From contig JAQBUI010000012.1 of NCBI GenBank assembly GCA_027624035.1, forward strand, positions 1 through 64,000: DNA of 64,000 nt, given 5' to 3'. A program made the position numbers and the translations under genes. Below, one piece after another: positions 54,520 to 62,502 of the stretch. Each line of letters starts with the position of its first letter. Within the stretch, counting starts at the first letter, position 1. The DNA comes from Pseudomonadota bacterium. Lineage in GTDB: Bacteria; Pseudomonadota; Gammaproteobacteria; Pseudomonadales; Azotimanducaceae. Below the pieces are notes generated by a model. That model saw nothing but the letters and a program-made list of their open reading frames with translations, searched no databases and was not told where the DNA came from.

Positions 54520-54798
54520 ATGGACACAGAGACGTTTCTCGCAACCGCACCGGATGGCGAGAGCCAGGCACTCCAGGCGCTCTGGTGGGAGAAAAAGGGT
54601 GACTGGGACCGGGCCCACAAACTGCTGCAGGCGAGCACACCGGATAACGACTGGGTGCACGCCTACCTGCATCGCGTCGAAGGCGACCTTTCCAACGCGG
54701 GCTACTGGTATCGACGTGCCAAGCGGCCAGTCCCGGAGCAGTCACTGGCAGCGGAGTGGCAGGCGATCATCTCCGAGCTCCTCGCCGCCGGGGACTGA
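54520..54798 (+). CDS. Conserved small hypothetical protein
   Basis: The 92-residue soluble protein has an N-terminal helix-rich region and a conserved W-V-H-A-Y-L-H-R then G-D-L-S-N-A-G-Y-W-Y-R-R-A pattern, recalling a short tetratricopeptide-like helical repeat. I know this type only as a conserved hypothetical. The ATG at 54520 has GAAGGA upstream; the longer open frame adds 24 residues without support. It precedes the crotonase and AtuA genes and may be co-transcribed with them. No biochemical role can be given. Confidence 0.75.
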   Translation: MDTETFLATAPDGESQALQALWWEKKGDWDRAHKLLQASTPDNDWVHAYLHRVEGDLSNAGYWYRRAKRPVPEQSLAAEWQAIISELLAAGD

Positions 54799-54869
54799 AC
54801 AGTGCTATTCTTGCGGCCGCAACGATATGCCCCAACAATCAATCGACACATCAGACTGCAGGAGACCCC

Positions 54870-55646
54870 ATGGCCGGCACAGAAGCTACCCGATACGACA
54901 TCAAGAAAGGCGCAGCCTGGATTACGCTGAATCGCCCTGAAAACCGCAATGCACTGTCGGCCATCCTGGTCACTGAACTCTACGATCACCTGATGGCTTC
55001 CAATGCCAACGATGACGTCCGCTCGATCATCATCACCGGCACTGACCCAGCCTTTTGCGCCGGGGCTGACCTGAAAAGCCCGCCCGGGTCCAGCATTGAT
55101 GGTGGCGGGCGTGCTGTGCCCTATCCCGAGGTGCTCGCAGCCATTCAGGACAGCCCCAAACCGGTCATCGCGGCAGTCAATGGTGCCGCGTTCGCAGGGG
55201 GTCTCGGCCTGGTCGGCGCCTCAGACATCGTGATTACCGCTGACCAGGTACAGTTTTCGTTCAGTGAAGTACGCATCGGCGTGATACCCGCCGTGATTTC
55301 CGTGGTCTGCCTGCCCAAACTCGGTACCCATCACGGCATGAAGCTCTTTCTGACAGGAGAACGGTTTACCGGCGAGCAGGCAGTGGCCATGGGCTTTGCC
55401 CATCGTGCTGTACCCCGTGCCGACCTGGAAGCAGCCGTTCAGGAAGAGGTCGACATGATCAATCTGGGCGGGCCCAATGCCGTGGTGGAATGCAAGAAGC
55501 TGGTCCGGCGTGTTCCTCAACTCAGCCGTGAGGAAGCCTTCAAGGAGACTGCCGAGTGGAGTGGCCGGATGTTTCGCGCACCCGAGGGTGCCGAGGGGAT
55601 GGCCGCATTCCGTGAAAAACGCAAGGCATCATGGATCAAGGACTAG
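54870..55646 (+). CDS. Crotonase (enoyl-CoA hydratase) family protein, AtuA partner
   Basis: The 258-residue protein has N-R-P-E-N-R-N-A (about 21-28), oxyanion-hole A-F-C-A-G-A-D-L near 63-70 and N-G-A-A-F-A-G-G-L-G. One of the two classic hydratase glutamates is retained (F-S-F-S-E-V-R-I-G), the other is not (G-G-L-G-L), a pattern seen in methylglutaconyl- and isohexenylglutaconyl-CoA hydratases. The ATG has GGAG at 54861. It lies 9 bp before the AtuA family gene, as in leucine/terpenoid utilisation clusters, so hydration of a branched unsaturated glutaconyl-CoA is plausible. Confidence 0.88.
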   Translation: MAGTEATRYDIKKGAAWITLNRPENRNALSAILVTELYDHLMASNANDDVRSIIITGTDPAFCAGADLKSPPGSSIDGGGRAVPYPEVLAAIQDSPKPVIAAVNGAAFAGGLGLVGASDIVITADQVQFSFSEVRIGVIPAVISVVCLPKLGTHHGMKLFLTGERFTGEQAVAMGFAHRAVPRADLEAAVQEEVDMINLGGPNAVVECKKLVRRVPQLSREEAFKETAEWSGRMFRAPEGAEGMAAFREKRKASWIKD

Positions 55647-55655
55647 GGGAAGCAC

Positions 55656-57422
55656 ATGGTTGAATCAATCAGGATTGCGAACTGCAGCGGATACTACGGT
55701 GACAACCTTGGCGCCGCCCGGGCGATGGTAGACGGCGGCCCCATCGACGTGCTGACCGGTGACTATCTTGCCGAGCTCACGATGACCATCCTGTACAATC
55801 AGAAGCAGACTCGCGGCGCCAACACGGGCTACGTCGGCACCTTCCTGAAACAGGTGGCGGACGTCGCGAGCGACTGCAAGAAGCGCGGCATCAAGATCGT
55901 CTCCAACGCCGGGGGCCTCAATCCGAAAGCCATGGCTGAGGAGATCGAGAAGATCCTGGCGGAGCAGAACGTGGATGCGAAGGTGGCATACATCGACGGC
56001 GACGATCTGCTGGAAGACATCGAGCGCCTGCAGGCCGAGGGCGAACAGTTCGTCAACATTGACAAGGGCATTCCCCTGGCGAAGTCCGGCAACCCGGTGG
56101 TGACCGCCAACACCTATTTTGGGGCCTGGGGCATCAAGGAGGCCCTGGACCAGGGTGCGGACATCGTCATCGCACCGAGGGTCACGGATGCCGCCGTCGT
56201 CATCGGGCCGGCCGCCTGGAAATTCAACTGGCAGCGCAACGACTACGATGCCCTGGCCGGGGCCCTTGCCGCTGGACACATCATTGAATGCGGCGCCCAG
56301 TGCTGTGGTGGAAATTATTCTTTTATTGAGGAAGTTCCCACCTTCCGCAATGTCGGATACCCCATTGCCGAAATCGAACCAGACGGCAGCTTCACGATCA
56401 CCAAGCATCCCGGCACCGGTGGCTTGATCTCTGTCGGGACCGTGACCGCCCAGTTGCTCTATGAAATCTCCACCCCGGCCTACTACAACCCGGATGTGAT
56501 CGCCCATTTCGATACCATGGCCGTGGAGCAGACCGGCGAACACCGCGTGCGCGTCAGCGGCTGTCGAGGCAGCAGCCCGCCCCCCACTCACAAGGTTTGC
56601 ATCAACACCCGGGGGGGCTACCGCAACGGCCTGGAAGTGCTGCTCACGGGCCTTGATATCGAAAAGAAGGCGGAACTGTATCTGGACCAGATCTTCCACA
56701 ACCTCGGCGGCAAGGAGCAGTTTGACGAGGTGGAGATCCAGTTGATCCGGAGCGACAAGGAAGACCCCGTTACCAACGAGCAAGCCCATGCGGCGCTGCG
56801 AGTGACCTGCGTCTCCAGCGACCCTAAGAAAGTCGGCAGACTCTTCAATGCGAAAATCACTGAACTTGGCCTCGCCACCATTCCGGGCAACACCGGCCGC
56901 GGCAACTCCATGGGCGGTGGTAATGCAACGATTGTCTACTGGCCTGCCCTGCTCGACAGCCGCAAGGTGACCGAGCGCGTCCACATGGGCGATACGGTGA
57001 CCGAAGTCCTGCCGACCCAGCGCCTGGACCTTCCGGAAATCTTCTATCAGGAAGTACCCGTCAAGATTGCGCCTGCTCCCGGCGGAGACACCGTGCGCAT
57101 TCCGTTTGGGAGACTCTTCGGGACCCGTTCCGGTGACAAGGGAGGCTGCGCCAACTGTGGCGTCTGGGCACGCTCCGATGAGGCCTACAGTTTTCTGCAT
57201 GAGTACCTCACAGTGGATGAGTTCAAACGGCTGCTGCCGGACCTGGCGCAATACGACATCGAACGCTACGAGATGCCAAACCTGCGGGCGCTGAATTTCT
57301 ATATCCACGATATCCTGAAGGACGGCGTTTCCTCCAACAACCGGATCGACGGGCAGGCAAAATCCCTGGGCGAATACCTGCGAGCCAAGTACATTGAGGC
57401 ACCCGCGGTACTGGTCGGATAG
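55656..57422 (+). CDS. AtuA family protein (DUF1446, acyclic terpene utilisation)
   Basis: The 588-residue protein matches the AtuA family: an N-terminal I-A-N-C-S-G-Y-Y-G-D (residues 7-16), G-D-Y-L-A-E-L-T-M near 35-43, and a long conserved alpha/beta domain to about 450. A separate C-terminal domain (about 485-585) contains G-T-R-S-G-D-K-G-G-C-A-N. AtuA was named in the Pseudomonas citronellol pathway, but its biochemical role is unproven. It directly follows a crotonase gene, so it is presumably in a branched-acid or terpenoid catabolic unit. Other atu genes (the geranyl-CoA carboxylase pair) are not adjacent, though a single-chain carboxylase lies elsewhere in the window. Confidence 0.9.
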   Translation: MVESIRIANCSGYYGDNLGAARAMVDGGPIDVLTGDYLAELTMTILYNQKQTRGANTGYVGTFLKQVADVASDCKKRGIKIVSNAGGLNPKAMAEEIEKILAEQNVDAKVAYIDGDDLLEDIERLQAEGEQFVNIDKGIPLAKSGNPVVTANTYFGAWGIKEALDQGADIVIAPRVTDAAVVIGPAAWKFNWQRNDYDALAGALAAGHIIECGAQCCGGNYSFIEEVPTFRNVGYPIAEIEPDGSFTITKHPGTGGLISVGTVTAQLLYEISTPAYYNPDVIAHFDTMAVEQTGEHRVRVSGCRGSSPPPTHKVCINTRGGYRNGLEVLLTGLDIEKKAELYLDQIFHNLGGKEQFDEVEIQLIRSDKEDPVTNEQAHAALRVTCVSSDPKKVGRLFNAKITELGLATIPGNTGRGNSMGGGNATIVYWPALLDSRKVTERVHMGDTVTEVLPTQRLDLPEIFYQEVPVKIAPAPGGDTVRIPFGRLFGTRSGDKGGCANCGVWARSDEAYSFLHEYLTVDEFKRLLPDLAQYDIERYEMPNLRALNFYIHDILKDGVSSNNRIDGQAKSLGEYLRAKYIEAPAVLVG

Positions 57423-57489
57423 TCGGATAGAAGCGCGCTCTGGTCAGCATCGCCTGGCGTGAAGGGAGGCACTGGTCTATCTTGCTTCG

Positions 57490-58137
57490 ATGCGTATTCG
57501 CTATCGATACCAGAACTTCACGGTCGGGGATATCGACATCAGGCTCCGCGTTCCACGGGACCTGGAGCAGTTCAACGACCCGGACCGGGCACGGCAACTC
57601 GGCATTCAACGGGATGCGTTCCCGTTCTTCGGCGTCGTGTGGGAGTCGGGGGAGTTACTCGCCCGCCTGATGCAGGGCTACGATGTTTCCGGCAAGCGCA
57701 TCCTGGAGATCGGCTGCGGGATGGCCCTCGCCAGCCACGTGCTGAACGTGCGCGGGGCCAACATCACGGCGATGGACATCCATCCACTGGTGGGGGAATT
57801 CATCGAGTATAACGCCGCTCTTAACCGGGCCCCGGCCATTCCCTTCGTTGCGGCGTCGTGGTCCGAGGGAATTCCCGAAGCCGAGCCATTCGATCTCATC
57901 CTGGGGAGCGACATCCTGTATGAGCCGAGGCACGTCCGTACCCTCCCGGCCTTCATCGATCATCATCTGGGGGCAACCGGCGAGGTACTCCTGATCAACC
58001 CTGACCGCGGCCAGGACGAGGATTTTCACCGCACCCTGCTGGCACGGGGCTTTAGCTGTGAATCACTCCCGGAGGGCCTCATCAATCCCGAATCCAGACC
58101 ATATCACGTGACGGGCAAGCGCTATCGTCGCCGGTAA
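57490..58137 (+). CDS. Class I SAM-dependent methyltransferase (METTL21-like)
   Basis: The 215-residue protein has motif I I-L-E-I-G-C-G-M-A-L-A-S near residues 71-82 and a D-I-L-Y-E motif near 143, the layout of Methyltransf_16-type protein-lysine or small-molecule methyltransferases. There is no signal peptide. The start has no good Shine-Dalgarno. It is convergent with the selenoprotein gene across 43 bp. The substrate is unknown. Confidence 0.8.
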   Translation: MRIRYRYQNFTVGDIDIRLRVPRDLEQFNDPDRARQLGIQRDAFPFFGVVWESGELLARLMQGYDVSGKRILEIGCGMALASHVLNVRGANITAMDIHPLVGEFIEYNAALNRAPAIPFVAASWSEGIPEAEPFDLILGSDILYEPRHVRTLPAFIDHHLGATGEVLLINPDRGQDEDFHRTLLARGFSCESLPEGLINPESRPYHVTGKRYRRR

Positions 58138-58180
58138 GCAGCCGGCTCACTCGTCCGGGCAAACGCCTCAATGGACGGGA

Positions 58181-58408
58181 TCACGCCACCTTGTCACGAA
58201 TCTCCTCAATGAGCTGGTCCTCATCCGGGAACTGTCCCGTCTCGTGTCGGGAATAGACCAGTTCATCGTTGACAGTCACGTCAAAAATGCCGCCTGCCCC
58301 CCGAATCAACGTCGGTTCCGCATCGAAGTGTTGTTTGATTTTTGCAGCCAGACTGACCGCTTTGGGCTGGTAGCCTCAGCCACCACAGTATTGGATGACA
58401 AATTCCAT
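58181..58408 (-). CDS. selW: Selenoprotein W homologue (SelT/SelW/SelH family) with in-frame UGA as selenocysteine
   Basis: An AGGAGGCGATC ribosome site precedes the ATG at 58408. The frame has a TGA at residue 11 (58376-58378) and continues to a TGA stop at 58181-58183, giving 75 residues. Around it the sequence reads Y-C8-G-G-U11-G-Y-Q-P-K, close to mammalian SelW (Y-C-G-A-U-G-Y-K-P-K), and the rest keeps the Rdx pattern (G-G-I-F-D-V, L-V-Y-S-R, F-P-D). The C-x-x-U motif is the thioredoxin-like redox site. Bases just after the UGA can form a short hairpin with a loop region, as a bacterial SECIS would, but I cannot confirm its form. The gene requires selA/B/C/D elsewhere. Convergent with the methyltransferase gene. 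Confidence 0.88.
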
Positions 58409-58454
58409 GATCGCCTCCTGAGTTGTCGGCAGACCACTACACTACGCCTGCATC

Positions 58455-58476
58455 GGGGTCGGAGTAAAGTCCGGAG
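58455..58476 (+). repeat. Isolated copy of the GGGGTCGGAGTAAAGT repeat
   Basis: GGGGTCGGAGTAAAGT-CCGGAG matches the repeat arms at 32-59 and 87-114 with one base deleted. It lies in the short gap between the selW gene leader and the SDR gene stop. It shows the family is dispersed over at least 58 kb. No transposase is nearby. Confidence 0.7.
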
Positions 58477-58488
58477 GCCACCTTCCCG

Positions 58489-59265
58489 TCAGGCGTTTCG
58501 GATCGTCAGCCCTCCGTCGACGGGCAATGCGACGCCGGTGATGTACTGGGCTGCTGGCAATACCAGGCTCAGGGTTCCATGGGCTACTTCCTCGGGCTCT
58601 CCATAGCGAAGCAGCGCCGCCCGGCGTCTGGCAAAGACTTCCTTGTTCTCATCGGGTATGCCTGCCGTCATGCCGGTGTTGATGGGCCCCGGGCAGATGC
58701 AGTTCACCGTGATGCCTTCGGGCCCGAGTTCCACAGCAAGGGCTCGCGTCAGGCCGATGACGCCGGTCTTGGCGGTGGTATAGGCACTGATCCCCCTGGT
58801 CGCCCCGAGCCCTTCCGTGGATGCAATGTTCACGATTCGGCCATGGGCAGAACGACGAATAAAGGGCAGCGCTGCCCGAATCATCCTCATATGAGCGGTC
58901 AGCATGATGGCGATACAACGGTCCCACGTGGCCAGCATATCCTCTCCATCAATGGGCGAGCCGCCGCCCACTCCGGCATTGTTCACCAGGATATCAATAC
59001 CACCAAAGTGCTCACCAATCTCTGACACCAGCGGGTCAATCCCATCTGCGTCCGATAGGTCCAGAACCCAGCCCCGTGCATCGTAACCGGCGTCGGTCAT
59101 TTCTTTGACCACAGCATCCAGCGGCTCCCGATTGATGTCGACCAGGGCGACTCTGGCGCCCTCGTCACCAAACAGATGTGCTGTCGCGCGACCCATGCCA
59201 CTGGCGGCACCGGTCACAATGGCGACTTCATCCCGGATGGATCGGCTGAGTTTCGTCAGTGCCAT
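58489..59265 (-). CDS. SDR family NAD(P)-dependent oxidoreductase
   Basis: The 258-residue classical short-chain dehydrogenase has T-G-A-A-S-G-M-G near 18-25, N-N-A-G-V-G, and the catalytic Ser (I-A-S-T-E) with Y-x3-K (S-A-Y-T-T-A-K). A GGGAG ribosome site supports the ATG at 59265; the longer frame adds 90 residues of unlikely coding sequence. Typical reactions are alcohol/ketone oxidoreduction on a small or acyl-CoA substrate. The nearest gene upstream is the divergent pterin-synthase-like gene. Confidence 0.9.
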   Translation of the reverse strand: MALTKLSRSIRDEVAIVTGAASGMGRATAHLFGDEGARVALVDINREPLDAVVKEMTDAGYDARGWVLDLSDADGIDPLVSEIGEHFGGIDILVNNAGVGGGSPIDGEDMLATWDRCIAIMLTAHMRMIRAALPFIRRSAHGRIVNIASTEGLGATRGISAYTTAKTGVIGLTRALAVELGPEGITVNCICPGPINTGMTAGIPDENKEVFARRRAALLRYGEPEEVAHGTLSLVLPAAQYITGVALPVDGGLTIRNA

Positions 59266-59418
59266 GGTCATCTCCCTAAAGTTTCGCCCAGTGTGCCCCA
59301 GCGCAGTGAGCCGTGCAATTGCGCCAGATCGACCCTTTCTGATGTCCGTAATCAGCTCAGGTACTCTGGCCCGGGAATTCGGGTTAATATCGCGGTTTGT
59401 CTGAATAAAGCTGACCCT

Positions 59419-59919
59419 GTGAGTGAACCACCACCCCGATACGGTCGAATTGAGATCCGCAAACAGGCACTGAAGTTTTCGGCGGCCCACTTCACCATCT
59501 TCAGTGAGACGGACCGTGAGAACCTGCATGGTCACAACTTCCAGGTGGAATGTGAACTGACCGCGCCGGTTGGTGAAGACGGACTGATGTTCGACTACGG
59601 CATCATCAAGAAGGTGCTCCGCGAAGTCTGTGAAACGCTTGACGAACAGATGATCCTCCCCGCCAATTCACCCCACCTTCAGATTGAAGCGGGCGATGAC
59701 TATACCGTCGCCATCTTCAACGGCGAACGCCTTCCCTTTCTGGCGCGGGACCTCACCGTGCTGCCCATCGCCAATACTACGGTGGAAGAGTTCTCAAGCT
59801 ACCTGCTGGGTCTTATCGTCGATCACCCGAGCTTTGAGGGCAGGGGCATTACCCGGATGACCATTAAAGTCTCCTCCAGCCCCGGCCAGACAGGGTGCGC
59901 TTCCTGGGAAACCCCATGA
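59419..59919 (+). CDS. 6-pyruvoyl-tetrahydropterin synthase/QueD family protein, PTPS-III-like
   Basis: The 166-residue protein has the T-fold zinc ligands (S-A-A-H-F near 22-26; L-H-G-H-N near 40-44). The Cys that serves as catalytic base in QueD and PTPS at four residues before H-G-H is absent; a Glu three residues before (R-E-N-L-H-G-H) resembles the PTPS-III type, which makes 6-hydroxymethyldihydropterin for folate synthesis. This functional call is an inference from the motif. GTG start with no clear Shine-Dalgarno. Its stop overlaps the next gene's ATG by 4 bp. Confidence 0.8.
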   Translation: MSEPPPRYGRIEIRKQALKFSAAHFTIFSETDRENLHGHNFQVECELTAPVGEDGLMFDYGIIKKVLREVCETLDEQMILPANSPHLQIEAGDDYTVAIFNGERLPFLARDLTVLPIANTTVEEFSSYLLGLIVDHPSFEGRGITRMTIKVSSSPGQTGCASWETP

Positions 59920-60644
59920 ACCAGCCATTAAACGAAGCGCCCGGTCGCAGGACGCTGGTGATCACCGGTGCCAGCAAGGGGATCGGACTGGCGACCGCCG
60001 TTGCCTTCTGCGATGCAGGCTACCGCACCATTAATCTGTCCAGAAGCAGCCCACCGGACACTCGTATCGAGAGTCACGCCATGGACCTGACTTCGCCGGA
60101 CGCCGAAGCTGCACTGACGGAACTGATGGACAGACTGGTTGCGCCGGGGCCAATCACACTGGTCCACAACGCCGCTCGAATGGTCAACGATACCGCCAGA
60201 GACGCCGACGTCGCCGACTTCGAGGCCGTGCTTCGGCTCAATGTCATCGCACCCCACATTATCAATCGAAACCTGATTGGCAAGATGAGCCCAGGCTCAT
60301 CGATCATCTATGTCGGCTCAACACTCGCCGAAAAAGCTGTCGCCAATAGCTTCAGCTATGTCACCAGCAAACATGCCCTCGTGGGCATGATGCGAGCCAC
60401 GTGCCAGGACCTTGCCGGGTCCGGCATCCACACGGCCTGCGTCTGCCCCGGATTCACCGATACCGAAATGCTTCGGACCCATGTCGGCGACAGCGAGCAG
60501 GTGCTGAAGGTCATCGCCGGGCTTTCTACATTCGGCCGGCTGATTGAACCCGGAGAGATTGCTGCCACCATTCAATTTGTCGCTGAGAATCCGGTGATGA
60601 ATGGTGCAGTCATCCATGCCAATCTTGGTCAGGTCGAGACCTGA
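59916..60644 (+). CDS. SDR family oxidoreductase coupled to the pterin-synthase-like gene
   Basis: The 242-residue SDR has T-G-A-S-K-G-I-G near 18-25, H-N-A-A and the catalytic S ... Y-V-T-S-K set (near 135-150). Its ATG overlaps the preceding stop (ATGA). The coupling to a PTPS-type gene suggests a pterin reductase role, such as sepiapterin-reductase-like or FolM-like dihydromonapterin reductase, but the sequence does not prove it. It is followed by the VUT-family transporter 31 bp later. Confidence 0.85.
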   Translation: MNQPLNEAPGRRTLVITGASKGIGLATAVAFCDAGYRTINLSRSSPPDTRIESHAMDLTSPDAEAALTELMDRLVAPGPITLVHNAARMVNDTARDADVADFEAVLRLNVIAPHIINRNLIGKMSPGSSIIYVGSTLAEKAVANSFSYVTSKHALVGMMRATCQDLAGSGIHTACVCPGFTDTEMLRTHVGDSEQVLKVIAGLSTFGRLIEPGEIAATIQFVAENPVMNGAVIHANLGQVET

Positions 60645-60675
60645 CGGCTGCCGAAATCACCCAGGAGACATCACC

Positions 60676-61464
60676 TTGACGCCCCGACCCGACCTTACGG
60701 ACGAAATCAGAGAAAGACGAGAACGCGTGTTCCTCGTCATGGCAGGCATTTTTCTGTGTGCGATGACCATGCTGAACATCCTGGGAATTACCCGATTCAT
60801 ACAATTGGGCCCCATGACGCTCGCTCTAGGCGTGCTGCCCTATCCCCTGACCTTTCTCTGTACCGATCTGATCAGCGAACTCTACGGTCGCTCCAGGGCC
60901 AACTTCCTGGTCACCGTCGGCCTGCTGCTCAACGGCCTGATTCTGGGGACCCTCTGGGTCGGCAACATGATCCCGTCAGTCGGGCCGGAATCACAGCCAC
61001 CGTGGCAGGTCCTGCAACTGGCCGAGGAAATCGCCCTGCCAAACGGCCAGAGCGTATCCGGGTCCGTAGAACTGTTCACCCTGCTGTACGCCACCACCTC
61101 CGGTGCCGTGGTCGCCTCCATGATGGCCTATATCGCCGCCCAGTACTGTGATGTCTTCATGTTTCACTTCTGGAAGCGACTGACCGATGGCAAACACCTG
61201 TGGCTGCGCAACAATGGCAGCACACTGGTCAGCCAGGGCGTTGACTCCTTTATGGTCATCACGGTCACGTTCGGAGCCCAGTTCCTGGCGGGTGCCATGT
61301 CCGGCGGTGCGCTGCTGGTGTTGATGGCGCACAACTACCTGTTCAAGTTCTGCGTCGCACTGGCAGACACCTTGCCGTTCTATGCCGGAGTGCACTACCT
61401 GAAACGATACCTACAACTGACCGATGAAGAGATGGCAGCCCATGGCAGCGCCAGCCAGGCATAA
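60676..61464 (+). CDS. VUT (YhhQ) family transporter, putative queuosine-precursor uptake
   Basis: The 262-residue protein has six or so membrane helices and the conserved L-P-Y-P-L-T-F-L-C-T-D-L-I-S-E-L-Y-G block near 52-70, a YhhQ/DUF165 signature. YhhQ family proteins import queuosine precursors (preQ0/preQ1). The TTG start at 60676 has AGGAG at 60663; the longer frame is less likely. Co-location with a QueD-family gene fits a queuosine or pterin theme. The inferred function is not proven. Confidence 0.82.
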   Translation: MTPRPDLTDEIRERRERVFLVMAGIFLCAMTMLNILGITRFIQLGPMTLALGVLPYPLTFLCTDLISELYGRSRANFLVTVGLLLNGLILGTLWVGNMIPSVGPESQPPWQVLQLAEEIALPNGQSVSGSVELFTLLYATTSGAVVASMMAYIAAQYCDVFMFHFWKRLTDGKHLWLRNNGSTLVSQGVDSFMVITVTFGAQFLAGAMSGGALLVLMAHNYLFKFCVALADTLPFYAGVHYLKRYLQLTDEEMAAHGSASQA

Positions 61465-61594
61465 CCTCACAGCTGCACAGAAACGCCCTGCCGGGCAGAG
61501 CATCCACCCGGGCCGAAATTGATCATCCGCAGCACGACTCCCGAAACTGCGGGCAATCCCGATTTCTTACACGCGAGGCACCATAAGACCTGAT

Positions 61595-62443
61595 ATGAAC
61601 TACGAACAGATCCTTTACGATGTCGAAGACCACGTACTGACCATCACCCTCAACAGACCGGAGAAGCTCAATGCCTTCACCGATCAGATGCGGGACGAAA
61701 TACTCGATGCCCTGGATCATGCCGACGCGGACGACGAGGTCAGAGCCATTATTTTCACGGGCGCCGGGCGCGGCTTCTGCGCTGGCAAGGACCTCTCTGC
61801 CGGTGCCGGTACCTTCAACCACGACGAGGACGGCAGCGGATTTCATCGCGATGGTGGCGGGCTGGTCACGCTGCGTCTGTTCGACTGTCGCAAGCCGGTC
61901 ATTGCGGCCTGCAACGGGCCGGCAGTGGGGATCGGCTCCACCATGCAGTGCGCGATGGATGTTCGTCTGGCCTCTGAATCGGCCCGGTACGGGTTTGTGT
62001 TCTCCAGACGCGGAATCGTTCCGGAGGCGTGCTCGAGCTGGTTTCTGCCACGGGTTGTGGGTATCTCCACCGCCCTTGAATGGTCCTATTCGGGGCGCAT
62101 CATCGAGGCAGAAGAAGCCCTGGAACGGCGTTTCGTACGCAGCGTTCATCCGGCCGAAGACCTGCTGCCTGCAGCACGCGCGCTGGCCCATGAATTCGCG
62201 GCACAGACATCCAGTGTCAGCGTGACCCTGATCCGCCACATGATGTGGAAGATGCTGGGGGCCGATCATCCAATGGAAGCCCACAAGATTGATTCACGCG
62301 GCATCTATCATATGGGCAAGAGTGGCGATGCGGCTGAGGGTATCGCCTCCTTTCTGGAGAAGCGTCCGGCAGAGTTCCCGGGGAAGGTCAGCCAGGATAT
62401 GCCGGAGTTCTTCCCATGGTGGCAGGACAGGGATTTTTCCTGA
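61595..62443 (+). CDS. Crotonase family protein (enoyl-CoA hydratase/isomerase-like)
   Basis: The 282-residue protein has N-R-P-E-K-L-N-A near 20-27, oxyanion-hole G-F-C-A-G-K-D-L near 60-67 and N-G-P-A-V-G-I-G. The two hydratase glutamates are replaced (G-I-G-S-T; V-F-S-R-R), but V-P-E-A-C-S-S near 149 places a Glu at the isomerase base position, as in delta3,delta2-enoyl-CoA isomerases. A long C-terminal tail follows. Expressed alone; cytoplasmic. Confidence 0.88.
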   Translation: MNYEQILYDVEDHVLTITLNRPEKLNAFTDQMRDEILDALDHADADDEVRAIIFTGAGRGFCAGKDLSAGAGTFNHDEDGSGFHRDGGGLVTLRLFDCRKPVIAACNGPAVGIGSTMQCAMDVRLASESARYGFVFSRRGIVPEACSSWFLPRVVGISTALEWSYSGRIIEAEEALERRFVRSVHPAEDLLPAARALAHEFAAQTSSVSVTLIRHMMWKMLGADHPMEAHKIDSRGIYHMGKSGDAAEGIASFLEKRPAEFPGKVSQDMPEFFPWWQDRDFS

Positions 62444-62502
62444 TCCGCCGCCAAGGTCCTGAACGGCTTGATGCGTCAGCCTGACCTCGACGCCAGAGGC
62501 CG

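Noticed and set aside
55665-57308. A 547-residue open frame on the minus strand opposite the AtuA gene
   Set aside because: The plus-strand AtuA protein is clearly real and conserved. The antisense frame has no recognisable domain and arises from G+C-rich third positions.
58181-58408. A pseudogene or sequencing error at the in-frame TGA
   Set aside because: Both sides of the TGA match the same SelW family in one frame, the TGA falls exactly on the selenocysteine position, and the ribosome site is strong, so selenocysteine is the better explanation.
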